Assembly (NCBI GenBank): GCA_025267735.1
Contig: CM046304.1
Location: 6,262,001-6,326,000, forward strand
Length of the DNA: 64,000 bases
Source: Mactra quadrangularis
Taxonomy: Eukaryota > Mollusca > Bivalvia > Venerida > Mactridae
Direction of reading: 5' to 3'
Part shown: positions 12,740 to 25,000 of the stretch, piece by piece
How the letters are laid out: each line of letters opens with the position of its first letter
Numbering within the stretch: position 1 is the first letter of the stretch
Made by a program: the position numbers and the translations under genes
Notes under the pieces: generated by a model
The model's input: only the letters and a program-made list of their open reading frames with translations
Told to the model about the DNA's origin: nothing
Database searches by the model: none

Positions 12740-13085
12740 TGTTATGCATATTCGAATTTTCACGGCGAGGAGTTAACTGGACAGCAGATCTCAATGTAGG
12801 AAATATTGGAATAACTACGGCGAGTAGTCCATTGTACAGCTTACATAGCTTGATATACAGTATTGCTTTTTTGGGGCGAAGAAATTAAGTTCATTATAAT
12901 AATTGTTAGGATATAATACTGCCCTTACAAATTCATGCATGATATGTATATTCAAAGTTTCACGGCGAGGAGTCTATTAAACAACAGTTATAAGCATAAG
13001 AAGTTTTCGAATTTGCATGGTGAATGGACTACTTGATTGGACCACATTGTATTATTCAACATTTGTTTTTTGGGGGGCCCAGAAA
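12740..13085. repeat. Diverged direct duplication, about 200-bp unit
   Basis: The word TTTCACGGCGAGGAGT occurs at about 12758 and 12958. Each is followed about 115 bp later by TTTTTTGGGG. This looks like an old tandem duplication without coding sense. Confidence 0.6.
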
Positions 13086-13880
13086 TAACCATTTATTCCA
13101 CTGTTAATATCATTATGAGTGTGAACTGTTCTAACAAATTCAAATTAGCGTGATTAATGACCATCCTAATAGTGACCATCTAGGAAATAGGTTTAACTAA
13201 TACAGGGTGTTAGTGTATTCTATGATACATAAAAATATGCAATAAAAAACAATTTTACCGTTTCGTTTCAAAATATTTCATTTTTAGTACCCCTACCCGA
13301 TTTTCTTAAAAAAAAATAGTTTCAACGAAACTGTAAAGAAATTTTTTTAAATAAAGATAATAAAACTATAGATTTTTTTCACATTTTCTTTATCAGTTAC
13401 ATTTTAGCAATAATAAATAGATAACAAAGAAATATATTTCAGATGACATATATGTACTGTAAGTAGCTAGATATGGACATGTATTATTGAAAATGAAACA
13501 ATTTCCACATGGCTGGAACTTGAATGTTGTAAGAAAACTTCTCTTATGACCTTGTTTTTCAAATACCACTTTTAAAGCATACATCAAAATTTTCCATAAT
13601 GTATTCTGCAGCAGAAAGAATGAGAAAAAATAACTTTACTGTCACTTTAAAAATTATTTGCGACAAAAACATAAGACCCTGAAATTTCAAATGATCTGTT
13701 TTCAGTGATAGTAATTCAGGGAAGTCCATAGTTGCAACACTTCTTTCATTTTACACTTATTTCTTGTAATACAACTGCAAACTATGTAAAAACATGCCTT
13801 TAGTAGGTAAGCTAAAAATAATGTAAACAAATATGGTGAATTTGTAACATAATATTCAAAATGAGATGGAAATCACTGGT
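13086..13880. other. No gene recognised
   Basis: AT-rich sequence inside the long A intron with homopolymer runs. I see no exon, tRNA-like head or inverted termini. Confidence 0.4.
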
Positions 13881-13883
13881 TAT

Positions 13884-15107
13884 ATACAGTACCCACCAAA
13901 AGTTTGGAGACATGTTCACTTTTTAAGCCAACTGAATAATGTTCATCTCAAATTTGATAACTGTTCATTTTGAAATGCTTCTTTGTATTGCTTTAATTTT
14001 TTGTTATCAATATAATTATAACTGAGAGTACAAAAGTAGCACAAAAGTTATGATTTGAAAAAAAATATATCTGCACCATTTTGGTGGCTTTAGGATGTCA
14101 GATGCTGAATTTTCTTATGTTTTGCATTCATGAACTTTGTTTTCATTTCATCACAAACCATACTTGAATATATTAAGAGTAATTATACTACAAAAATAAT
14201 CATCAAAATTCAAGAATTGTAGTGGGTTTCTTTTGTCTGGAAACATTTGATAGTTATTGTATGTACAGTACGCACCAAAAGTTTAGAGACATTTTCATAT
14301 TGAAGGCTTATTTAATAGCTTTTAGCTAAAATTTGATGACTGACTGTTTTAAAATGCTTTTGTGATCATTATCATTATAACTGAGACTACAAAAATAGCA
14401 TAAAAACTGTGTTCTTTTGTGATCATTATCATTATATCTAGAGCTGGGTACCGCCAGGAAATTTTTACCACTGTATACCACGGTTATTTACTACATACCA
14501 CGGTATATACCACGGTATACCACAATGTAAGCCTTTACTATGTGCAGTAGGGCTATTAAATAAAAATACATGTTCATGTATTAACTTTTGAGGCACAAAG
14601 TCCTTATTTAAGGGTAATTACTATTGCAACTTAATCATCCGTATATTTAAAAGTTTTTTCGCAAATTTATCAAAAATTTTGCCACCCCTGCTGACATATA
14701 TAACGTGTACAACCAAAACCACGGGTACTACTAGTTCACGGATTCCGCTTTAGAGGAAGTTAAGTTATTCAATACCGGTATTTCCGAAAAATACCACGGT
14801 ATTGTACGGCGAGATAAAAAACCACGGTTACCGGTTTACCGGTAATACCGCGCACCTCTAATTATATCTGAGGCTACAAAAATAGCTCCAAAACTGTGTT
14901 ATGGAAATTTATTACAATAAACATGGTTTTGGAGGCTTTACGATGGAAGATGCTGTATCATATAGTGTTGCCATTATGAAATTTGTTTTCATTTTATCAC
15001 AAACCATATTTAAATGTATTAAAATAATGATTATACAAAGGTAATAATTAAAAATCAAGAATTGTAGTAATTTTCTTCTGTCTCATAACTTCTGGTGGGT
15101 ACTGTAT
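13884..15107. mobile_element. Two adjacent copies of a Tc1/mariner-like MITE
   Basis: TACAGTACCCACCAAAAGTT at about 13886 and TACAGTACGCACCAAAAGTT at about 14266 start two related units that share internal words such as CTACAAAAATAGC and CATCACAAACCATA. The second unit ends at about 15105 with ACTTCTGGTGGGTACTGTA, the inverse of the starts. CAGT...ACTG termini flanked by TA fit Tc1/mariner-type non-autonomous elements. No transposase is present. A hAT-type MITE (14439-14860) interrupts the second unit. Confidence 0.8.
14439..14860. mobile_element. hAT-type MITE with 8-bp target duplication
   Basis: It starts TAGAGCTGGGTACCG and ends CGCGCACCTCTA, flanked by the direct 8-bp repeat ATTATATC (14431-14438 and 14861-14868). 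The interior is rich in TACCACGG/CCGGTA palindromes. An 8-bp duplication with TAG/CTA-type ends is characteristic of hAT elements. It is nested in a Tc1-like MITE and is therefore younger than it. Confidence 0.88.
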
Positions 15108-16517
15108 AATATACACATATGCAACTGGAGATAAAAAACCCATAATAAAATGAAAAAGTAACATTTCATGTGATTCATACTATAATTGTGTACATGTACA
15201 TAACTGTGTATTTAACAATGGTTTATAAATCAGATCTAAATTCAAAATATATAGTATCAGAGATAAGTAGTGAATGGCCATTCATGGCAACTTGTATTGA
15301 TATCAGGATCGACATACATGCATTTGCAATGATTCAAATTCCACGCAACAACAATCTTTCTGATTCCTTAAACATGAAACTTGAAAATAATTAAATAGTA
15401 CATGGGACCTGTGGTCAATATTCATTACCTTTTTCTGCTCTAAGTTCAAAATATTTCAAATAAGATATTCATTTTATTCAGCATTAAATTTCAGCTAAAA
15501 CAAGTTCCAAAATGCCTATCTTGAGAACACTGAATGTTGAAATTTGGTTACATAAAATCTCAATAGTCATCAGAGTTTTGAGTTGACAATAAAATAAGTT
15601 GTATAATTTTGACATTTACAGCTGACAAATCATAGTAAAAATATGAAAATATAATTCATGTATAAATGTGTATACAAGTAAGTAAGATCTTGTTTCAAAA
15701 TTGACCAATATGACCAAGTCAGATTATTTCTTATAACATTTTCAAAGCAATAACAAGTAAAGGTATCACAGATTCAAAAGTTCTTTTGCATAAGTAACTA
15801 TGAGATGTCCCAAACTATTTTGCATTTGAAATACACTGAAGAGTTCATATTTTTCATTGCAACTATGTATAGCTTTAAGCAGTTGCAATTTAAACATGCA
15901 TTTTTTTCTGAAATACACATTTTGACAACTCCGCCATTTAGTAAGCTGTGAGAGTGTGTTCCTTTTTTCTTTTGAACCTTGTATTGTCAGAATAACATCA
16001 TATCCAATAAAGCTCATTTGTAAAAAAACAACACGTTTTTAAGCTGAAGAAAGCACATAAAGCACAGGTAAATATCAACATCATTGACAATTCTTTCTGT
16101 TTTCTTCTTCACACTGATCTGTTACCCTCTGACAGCAGATGGTGGGATGGGTAATTTTATTGCACCTTATTGTACTTCCTGGGTTGTTTGTGTTATATGA
16201 GGTAGATCTACTTGATCTCTTCTGACTGAAAAAAATATAAATATGATACATTAAAATATGTAGGTCTCAACTGCTATCAAAACTATCTGAACTACAAGAC
16301 TGAACCATGGATTAACTTTCTTCTCAACCAGAACAACATCAATTTATTTAACCACAGCACTAGTTTAATAGTAAGGTCACACATATAAAATTAAACACAT
16401 GTGTACATACTGTATCAAGAATCTACAAAACACAAAATTATTTATAAAAATAAAATTTAGCCCCAGCATCAACAAATAATGTTTAGGTGTAACCAGGATT
16501 CAAACCTGTACCTTTTT
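15108..16517. other. No gene recognised
   Basis: Remainder of the stretch before the damaged exon 3 of copy A. Short AT-rich open frames on both strands have no recognisable content. Confidence 0.4.
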
Positions 16518-18215
16518 TTCATTGGTTGTATGATAATAGCAGGAAAGTACTCAGGTCATTAATTTGGATCATCTTTCAATCAATGTCTGGCTTCCGGTCT
16601 TCTGGTACTCATTATAACTGTAATCCTTATTTTCTGGGCATACATTAAGAATAAGAGGAAACCAAGCACTACTGTTGAATCCTATGCTGTGAATGCACCA
16701 ATCCTGACTGTTGACCAAACTGCAGAGGAAAATAATGGATTATGTTATTTTTTCACCAAGGTGAATGTGATCCACACTGTTTTACACTAGACGGGTATTT
16801 CCTGTCTTAAATTAATACAGTGAAACATTTTGGTATAATTTCATTTGACTCGTGTACTCAATACTTTAAATATGTGGGTTTAATGTACTTGCATGCTTGT
16901 TTATAGCGCGAACCATAAATGTCCATGACGTAACATAATTTTTTTTCGTTTTTTTTCTCCGAGTAAGGTACCGACCCACCTTAAAGTCAAATTATTAACG
17001 TAACAATGTCCATGGACTTCGTAAGCCCCGGGGTCTCATTTGAAAGTAATACATATCACTTATTTGTAATTAATTATTTATTACAAGTATTAGCATTTCC
17101 AAAAATGCTTGAAATCGCTGTTTAGCCGTGTATTCACAGCGTATCCAAACCGTCCCAAGTCTTTTATAGAAAACAAGAATTAGCGTGCCCTGGTAAAGAT
17201 GTAAAACCATTGAGTCTACTTTTAGAATTCCAGGAATTAGCGCGCTCTGGTAACGATATGTAAAACCATTGATTTAGATTCGCCCCACAGTAGGAAAGAT
17301 AGGTTTGCATTTTTTCAACAAATGCGAGTTTTAAAAGAAAAACACATTTTATAATTAGCTATGCATATTTTCTGAGGTTATATTGCAACTTTCGTGAAAC
17401 TGGTTATAGTTCATACATTAATAATGGTATTTTCTGGTAATACAAGCAGATAACGCGACAAAACATTGCGTGGTAGAGTTCATACACGCACCCCTATTTT
17501 GACTGTCCGACGTCCATTTTTTCATCATGTGACCTCAAATGCATCGTTCTGATTGGCTTACGGCAACCGGTGTCGACACAAAAATGCTCAAATCTTGATA
17601 ATTGTTATTATCGCTGCCTCGGCAGCGATAATGACTTAATTGTTAATACCTTTTACTTATTTGATAATACTTATTTATTACGACCTACTTGTTAATACAT
17701 GTTACTTATTTATCATGATCTAAGTTTCAAATGGCGGTAACTGCTCATACGGAGCACCGTGCTTTGGAATTGTGCAAAGTTATCAGCATATAAGGTAAGA
17801 TATTTGACATGCATGAATTTCAATGACAATGAACCCTGTATTGATTGATTTGAACAGACTTAGTAACATACTATAAACATGTAACACAGGGTGTGGAGGA
17901 GCTCGTGTGAACGCTACTATGTTGGAATTATTGTCACATCATAAAGAATTAGAGAGTGTCTCTTAAGTGTAGAGCTTAGACATTAAGCTGTGAAATACTT
18001 TCAAAGGCTATTGTCTGTTATCGGTATTTACACAAAGTTCTTAAATGCCGTTTAAAGGGCTAGCGAAGCACAGTGAAAAACATCAGAAAAACAAACTTTG
18101 TGATTTACATTTAAATCACAAGCAATAAGCTCTGCAAATAACCGTGAGTTTGTCTTCAAAACTAATCTTTCGGTACTCGTGTCTCATGGTGTTTGTCATG
18201 CAAGATTTTGGTTAG

Positions 18216-18677
18216 ATGGTGATTTTTGGGGGTAACAACAAATACTTCTCAGACCTAGACGCTTACCTGGGTCGATTCCCCCAAGTGTTTGCAGTAAATA
18301 TCACTCGGTACACTTTTAAGCGGATTGTGTCATTGCCCGTCAAGCGTGTATTACTAATTCTGCAATATGACACATTTACGGTTATGACAAATCGAAACGG
18401 ATATTGTATTCACGGATGTATAGACGGCTATAGGCGTCGTCTGATGTGGTTGGAAGTATCGTCTTCAAAAAACAATCCACGTCTCATTGCAAAGTACTAT
18501 CTCGATACCCTCAAACAAATGAAATGTACGCCCAGGATAGTGAGAGCAGACTATGGGACTGAAAATTCTGTTGTAATTTACCTGCAGCCTTACTTCAGAA
18601 GTGTTGCTAGAGATTCTATGTCTGGACTTAAAAGCTTCATATACGGTGTGGTCAATGTCTTGCGTATATATACATAA
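18216..18677 (+). pseudogene. Truncated integrase-like (DDE) transposase
   Basis: A 153-codon frame inside the long-ended transposon. Residues about 62-144 have the core of an integrase/rve-type DDE domain: HGCIDGY with the first acidic residue (D70), a WLEV strand, then IVRADYGTEN with the second acidic residue (D112). The family motif SFIYG follows at about 140-144. In animal transposon proteins of this kind SFxYG is followed within a few residues by the segment with the catalytic glutamate; here the similarity breaks off and the frame stops, so the glutamate is missing. The first 55 residues show no recognisable domain and may not be coding. The protein is almost certainly inactive. Confidence 0.7.
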
Positions 18678-18831
18678 AGTACAAGTATCAGTATGATGTT
18701 GCAAATCATGAATTACTTTGTCTAGGAATATTCTGGATTGGGTGCTGTAAGGTTCTGGCGATGTTAAACTGAACGATTGTAGAAATACGGTTATATTCTT
18801 ATGACTTTGTATTCATTGCACACAATGAGTA

Positions 18832-19228
18832 CGAAAACTTGATTTATGTTTTTGTACATGTCTTCCATGCATCTTGTGAATGTTTCTGAAGTTTTTGACA
18901 AAGAATTGTTGCAATTATGACAGAAAATATGACTTCAGGTGATGTAAATTGGGCTAAAAATGGCAGATCGGCGGGAAAATGCATTATTCTGTAAAACAGT
19001 CTGTGAGCGTAATTTACTGTACATGTACCTCAAAATCATCTAGAATCACATGTTTCCTAACATTTATGTCAATTTGAATGGTAATGGTACATAATTTCAT
19101 GTGAATATCTTTATTTAAACTTGTTATACTTGTTGTCCGTATTGGCCGAAATAATAGCGATGACAGTGGAAATTTGATGAAAATCTATTACATTTACTTA
19201 TCGTTACAAATCCCTGTTATATAAAATT
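18832..19228. repeat. Copy of the 40.38-40.77 kb repeat inside the transposon
   Basis: Closely similar to 40384-40769 over about 390 bp, from AACTTGATTTATGTTTTTGTA to CGTTACAAATCCCTG. It lacks the left 90 bp of the 40-kb copy. It is either a nested insertion or an internal part shared by related elements. Confidence 0.8.
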
Positions 19229-21250
19229 CCTAATATGTTATTCTATTCTTTTTAGAGTCTTTGTATGGTCTTTGCGTGTTTATGGATCCTTGTTGCATCA
19301 CATTGCGCTATGTACATTACATTATTTATCACTACGCAATCCGCTGTAGTTCAATCCGCCCTAGTTTTATCCTCATTCGATACCCTCGGGGATGTTCGCA
19401 TGCAAGAAAAGTTCGTTTTGATAAAGTCAAAAGCGTTCGAATAAAAAACTTTCTGATGCAAGTCGGTACTTTTATTTCGGGACATTAGTATTTTTGTACC
19501 AAGAAACTTTCGTCATACAGACCTGCGAATATTCCAAAAAAGAAAGTTTACTTATATATACACTATTTGTATCATCCCTATGTTTGCTGCTGCAACATTT
19601 TGACGAAAAATACTGCTTTGTTTAAATTTTAAAGATCACGGGTCTATATACCCTGATAGCAATAACAAAATATATCTAAAGAAATAAAATCTGTACATAG
19701 AAGGTCAGTAAGACGTTTTTGTATAAACCGGCGAGATAGCAACACATTGTTTTTATAGAATAATGATTGTTTACTGTATAGACACATGCACATGCATAAG
19801 TAGAAAAGTAAATGCATTTAAAGTATAGTTCATTATGGCATTACAAACGTTGCAATATTCTAAACGGAAAAATATTACAAAAATATTTGTTTTGTATGGC
19901 GTGTGGAACGTTGCAAAATTAAAAGAAAATACGATTATTGATCATAAATATTTTTTTACCATACAATTACATTCGTTTTGGATATAAATGAAAATATAAT
20001 ATTTGAATGATTTTATACCACATAAATATTTTACAACATAAATAAAAAAAAGAATATATATACAAGCCAAATTTCATACTGCCATTGTTTGTACGAGTTA
20101 TGAACATCTTAATCAAACAGATCCTGCACTTCATATTGTTGGGTCATCGACTACTACATGTGTTCGCAGAATCACTGAATTGAAACTTGTTTTTTTTTCA
20201 AATCAAAGAAATTTGGCTTTTTTACTCTTAGTACCGTCTGCATTAGTGTCGACCAACCAGAGTCTTTGTTACAATAAAACTTATTTCCCATCATGCTAAT
20301 TATACCACATATACAGTAAATCTTTCTTGTATATTTTTTAAGATTGTTATACAACAAATATATTTTTATCCAACATATATATTTTCTATACACAACAAAT
20401 ATATTTTATGTTACACAAATCTTTTTTTACCCAACAAATATTCTTTTAGCACATTTTTTTTCTGTTTAGAATATTGCAACGTTTGTCATGCCATAGTTCA
20501 TGCGTTTTTATATTATTTGCAAGCCTCAAATATGCTAGTATGAGAAGAAATTAATTTATACATGAATTGTGTTAGATTTTAACCTAAACTTACGGTTTGC
20601 ACAAAGTTTTACCATATATATGGTATTGAATATGCTTTGCGGTATATATAAACCGCGTTGCTGAGCTTTTAGACATAGAAGTTGGACTGAAAGAAAACAT
20701 TATTTATCGCCGTTCCTGAGCGGCGATATACACAATTATCAAGATTTGAGTATTTTTGTGTCGCCATCGGTTGCGTTAAGCCAATCAAAACGATGCATTT
20801 GAGGTCACATGATGAAAAAATGGACGTCGAACAGTCAAAATAGGGGTGTGATATGGACTCGTCGACGCCATGTTTTTTGTCGGGTTACCTGTTTGTATTA
20901 CCAGAAAATACCATTATCAATATACAGTGTATGAACGACTATCAGTTTCAAGAAAGTGGTAATAAAACACCAGAAAATATGCATAACTAATTGTAACATG
21001 TCTTTTTCTTTTTTTTTCGCATTTGTTGAAAAAAAGCAAACCTATCTTCCCTACTTTCGGGCGAATCTAAATATACTTTGATTTATCAATGGTTTTACAT
21101 ATCGTTAACAGGGCACGCTTATCCTGGTATTCTATAAATAGACTTGGGACAGTTTAAAACGCTGACACATATTACTTGAATGTTTTTTACTCTAAGGAGA
21201 ATACACTACTAAACGGCGATTCAAAGCATTTTTGGAAATGCTAATACTTG

Positions 21251-22070
21251 TCCCTTTATTAAGATCATTTTGCTGGTATGACGATGTATTTCAATGGTTT
21301 TTATGGCAGACCTTCACTGTATAAAGCACCGTATACATTATACTAAGGCTAATATTGGTCTTAATGATGATGAATTATATTGAACTGCTAGTGGCGCTTA
21401 CATTATCCCCGCTGATTAAAACACTCAACATTTGCTCGATAATCCTCGTACATACACGAAGGTACGAAATACTATTTTTATAGATAGTAAGTACACAAGT
21501 ACTGCAGCACCGGAGTATTTAAATCAGCAGGGTTAATCTATGCACCACTAGCAGGTAAAATTTACCAATAGCACTGTACACGAATATTATGATGTGGCTA
21601 AATTTGTCTTAGTAACGGGATTTTATTCTTCACTTATAGTACATGTACATATTATATAAATATTTCTATGCACTGATGCCAGAGAAAGTTTATTGTTGAA
21701 TCTTCCTTCAACTAGACTGTTCCCAGAAACTGCGGTTTCTATTCTTTATTATCCCATTCTAATATCTTATATTGGGAACTCGAACTTATGAGTATTTTCA
21801 TCTGAATAAGGTTTGTTTGTATTGGATGCATCCATTGCAGAATGGAGTCAATTTACATATTATTGCTGAAGAGTATGCAACACATATTAAATCCTACTGT
21901 TCTATGTACACAACAACAACAACAAATAACAACAACAATATTATTACTTTTATTTCTCTAAAATACATTTTGATTTCAAGTTTGTTTCGTGCAGGTACAT
22001 CCAGTACATACAAAGTTTTTTTCAACTGGAAATCCCCATCAACTTGTGTCCCAAATTAAATCTATTCCGG
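21251..22070. other. 3' flank of the sulfotransferase gene, no other gene
   Basis: On the minus strand an AATAAA hexamer (complement of 21949-21954) lies about 125 nt past the sulfotransferase stop and is a candidate poly(A) signal. An AAC-rich microsatellite lies at 21910-21940. Nothing else is recognised. Confidence 0.4.
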
Positions 22071-22077
22071 CTGTATG

Positions 22078-25000
22078 TTAAGTTCTAACTATATCAACAC
22101 CAACTTTTTCTACTTCATCGATCATTTGATCAATTCTTCTACTCTGATCTTCAGTCAACACTTCACGCCATCTTCCACCCTGGCCTGGAAACAATAAATT
22201 ACATAATATACACTTGTATCCTAACTCCATGAAATTATCTCCCTTTAATAGAACATGCAGAAATTTAGCATTGTTGGATTTTATTAAATAGTCAGTATCG
22301 CATCATTCTATAAATAGACGGTGAAGATATCACCTCTATACTAAGACGCGCAACCGTCTCAAAATTCGGTGTTTGGTACGCAGCAGAATAAAGTGCGGCG
22401 GATGAAGACAAAATCGTTGCATTTTTTCGTTTTTTGACAGACTCATTGTTGAAATGTAAAATAAATTATCACTCATAGCTACAGGATCATAAATCTATCA
22501 ATACAAAGTACTTTTAAACCTCTGTAGGTATAGGTGCATAGTTAAACCGTGTAACCTAGTTTCGAATTCAAATTACTGTGTAAAGAATGACAGATGTAAA
22601 CACGTTATGACGAAGGTTTAACAACCGGTATAAAAGTTTAATTTAATGAGGTTAGTTGGTTGGATAGTCAAATTTTATTGAGTAGACACAAAATTCATTC
22701 TATTTTTGTTCAGTATAAGTGAAGGGGGGAAATTGATAGAATGTAAACATTGCCACGTGTTTTCAGGTAAATAAACAGTTTTACCCGTGATGCGCGGCGT
22801 CTCCGTACAGAGGTCAGTCAGACCGTTTGTGTACAGAATGATATCGCATACATAAACTCGCTGATTTAAATACTCACGACATAACTGCACTCACGATCGA
22901 TCAGGCGTTCAGAACAAAAACATTTAAATCGTACGATAAAAATTTATTTATTAAGTGGTATCAGCCTTACATAAATTAGGTTCCCACTAGGACGGGGTCA
23001 TTGAACAAACGTTGTAGAGAACCTTCCGATAATGCTTGATGCCTAATTTGGTAACTGTGGCTTTATGGTTTTGACAAGACATATTTTTAGAAATTGTTGA
23101 CGTACGACAGACAAAGACCGATCACAATAGCTCACATTGAGTACTTTGTGCTCAGGTGAGCCCAAAAAAACAGGCGGCTTTTGGTGTCGTATTAAATATT
23201 TTAGATATTATACAAAATATACCGCTTACAAAATTTTTATTGACTACTTTGATAGTATATAATTTTGTCTAATAACACTTGGGCTCTGTTTAATTCTGTT
23301 GCAATCACCAGTGGTTGTAACCTACCTTTGTTTATAAATCTCTCTGGTGCATCTTCGTTAGTTCGTTTATATTGTGTTATGTATGTAAAATTAGTCATCT
23401 TATTTGTCTTCATCTGTTCTATACTACAATGTTCTGATATTCTTTCAACATCATTATCAGTTAATGAACGTCCAAGAAACTTTGCAATAGTTCTAATAGC
23501 AGTTGGTCTATCCTGCAAGAGAAGACTAAAGTCAAACATTTGTATGGGCCATACAATTTTTCCACCGTTTCTGGAAAGGCTTAATTTCCGGATTTAGATG
23601 TTAACCAGTTACTAAGCGCATATACTTCTGTCATTGACTTGCAACTGTCCTACATGATTTAGAATCAATAGTCAATGGTAGGAGGAAGGATGGTCGACTA
23701 CCGACTGAGTAAACTGGATGGGCGCAACTGGCAAATTATGCCATAATATCTTAGACACATCATAACTTTCACATTCTAATTACAATGTACCACAGCGTAG
23801 TTATACTTTTGAACAAAATGACTTTCAAACGGTTGTCTGAACTACATGTATGTTGTGTGAAGCATTGCGGTTAACTTGGAAACCAAGGAGTACGGTTGAT
23901 TTCTGTTTCGGGATTTAGTTACATACAGTTTTAATAGCTTGCAAAATATACAAAACTTACGTGCTTATAGCACTTGTGGTGATTACCTGGGAGAAGTCTT
24001 CATATCTAAGAAATAATACATTGTCATTTCTTTTATTCCAATACTCTATCACATGTCTGGTCCATGGACACGCATAACCTGCATTGAGAAAATAATGTTC
24101 ATATATCCATTATACGATTACGGAGCCTCTAAAGTGACATTGTATTTTTTTCACAACTATTTCGTTTAAAAGTAATATTATTTCGTATTTTTCGAAAAAA
24201 AATAAGTATTTCAAAATGTCACTTTAGGAGCTCCGTAAACAATAAAACTAAACGACACAAATGTAGAGGTCGCAACAATTGTGATATATTTTCTATTGTT
24301 TATCGTGAAATCAAGAATGGTATACCATTTATCTAAATAATAAAATTATTACATAGATCACACCAGCCCGGTTGCGTCTCTGGCCACAACTAAAGAATGG
24401 GTGATTTAAATTATTTTAATTATGTTCTCAGGACTTGAACGAAGCAATGAAAATACCATTAGGTGACTTTCTAGCTATTTACATAATGAAACAAACCTGT
24501 TCCATCTATGAACATTTCTATAAACTTGTCTTTGGAGATGGCATCGTATTCATTCAACCAGTAAAATAGTTTACTTAAAGAAGTAACCGAATCTTTGGGG
24601 TTCCTCACAGAGTATATGATCTATAATAAAAGGAAAACAGAACAAAACAGTTTGTCATTGGTGCGCATTTTATAGCATACAATAGTGCATACAAAAAAAC
24701 CCGTCCGGCTAGCCGTAACGCCGTAGCAAAACAAGGTATATGATAAAGGGTGGTCATTCAACCTACTCACCATTCCTGGAAAGGCTTAATCTCTGGAATT
24801 AGCTGTTATTCAGTTACTAGGCGCATACTTCTGTAAGTGACTGACAACTGTCCTACATGGTTAAGAATCAGGGGTAGAAGGGAGAATGGCTGTAGAAATG
24901 GTTGCATGACCAAATTTCACGAAAGTATGCCTAGCTAAGGAATCGAACCCCCAACCAATAGACTTGTGTGTCGATAATTCAATTTATCAAATTCATTGAC

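Larger units (their letters stand above)
10548..16790 (+). pseudogene. Tetraspan copy A, broken: exon 2 and damaged exon 3
   Basis: Exon 2 (10548-10718) has a good TTTTTTCAG acceptor and a GTACTC donor. It encodes two hydrophobic segments around an acidic loop and matches exon 2 of copies B and C with one extra codon. The matching exon 3 lies 5.8 kb away (16518-16790). There a TCA serine codon of B and C has become TAA at 16560-16562, and the TTTCAG acceptor plus first codons are replaced by a T-rich run. The frame then stays open to the family's VNVIHTVLH ending. The C-terminal tail is shorter and lacks the Ala/Gly/Pro block. No exon 1 was found. Seen: nonsense codon and lost acceptor. Inferred: not translated into a full protein, although exon 2 could be used with another 3' exon. 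Confidence 0.8.
17084..21250. mobile_element. 4.2-kb degenerate DNA transposon with about 550-bp inverted ends
   Basis: The left end (17084-about 17640) and right end (about 20700-21250) are inverted copies. Outermost is CAAGTATTAGCATTTCCAAA / GGAAATGCTAATACTTG. Further in are GACTTGGGAC, a GGGCACGC or GCGTGCCC block, a GACGTCCATTTTTTCATCA block and CAAATCTTGATAATTG. Each inner edge closes with a perfect or near-perfect hairpin. The interior holds an integrase-like ORF (18216-18677) and a segment (18832-19228) repeated at 40.38-40.77 kb. A clean target duplication is not obvious. Long inverted ends plus an integrase-type DDE domain suggest a cut-and-paste element, possibly of the IS3EU type; that assignment is inference. 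Confidence 0.75.

Noticed and set aside
23265..23597. 110-codon plus-strand frame
   Set aside because: Antisense to sulfotransferase exon 6, which carries the recognisable family motif.
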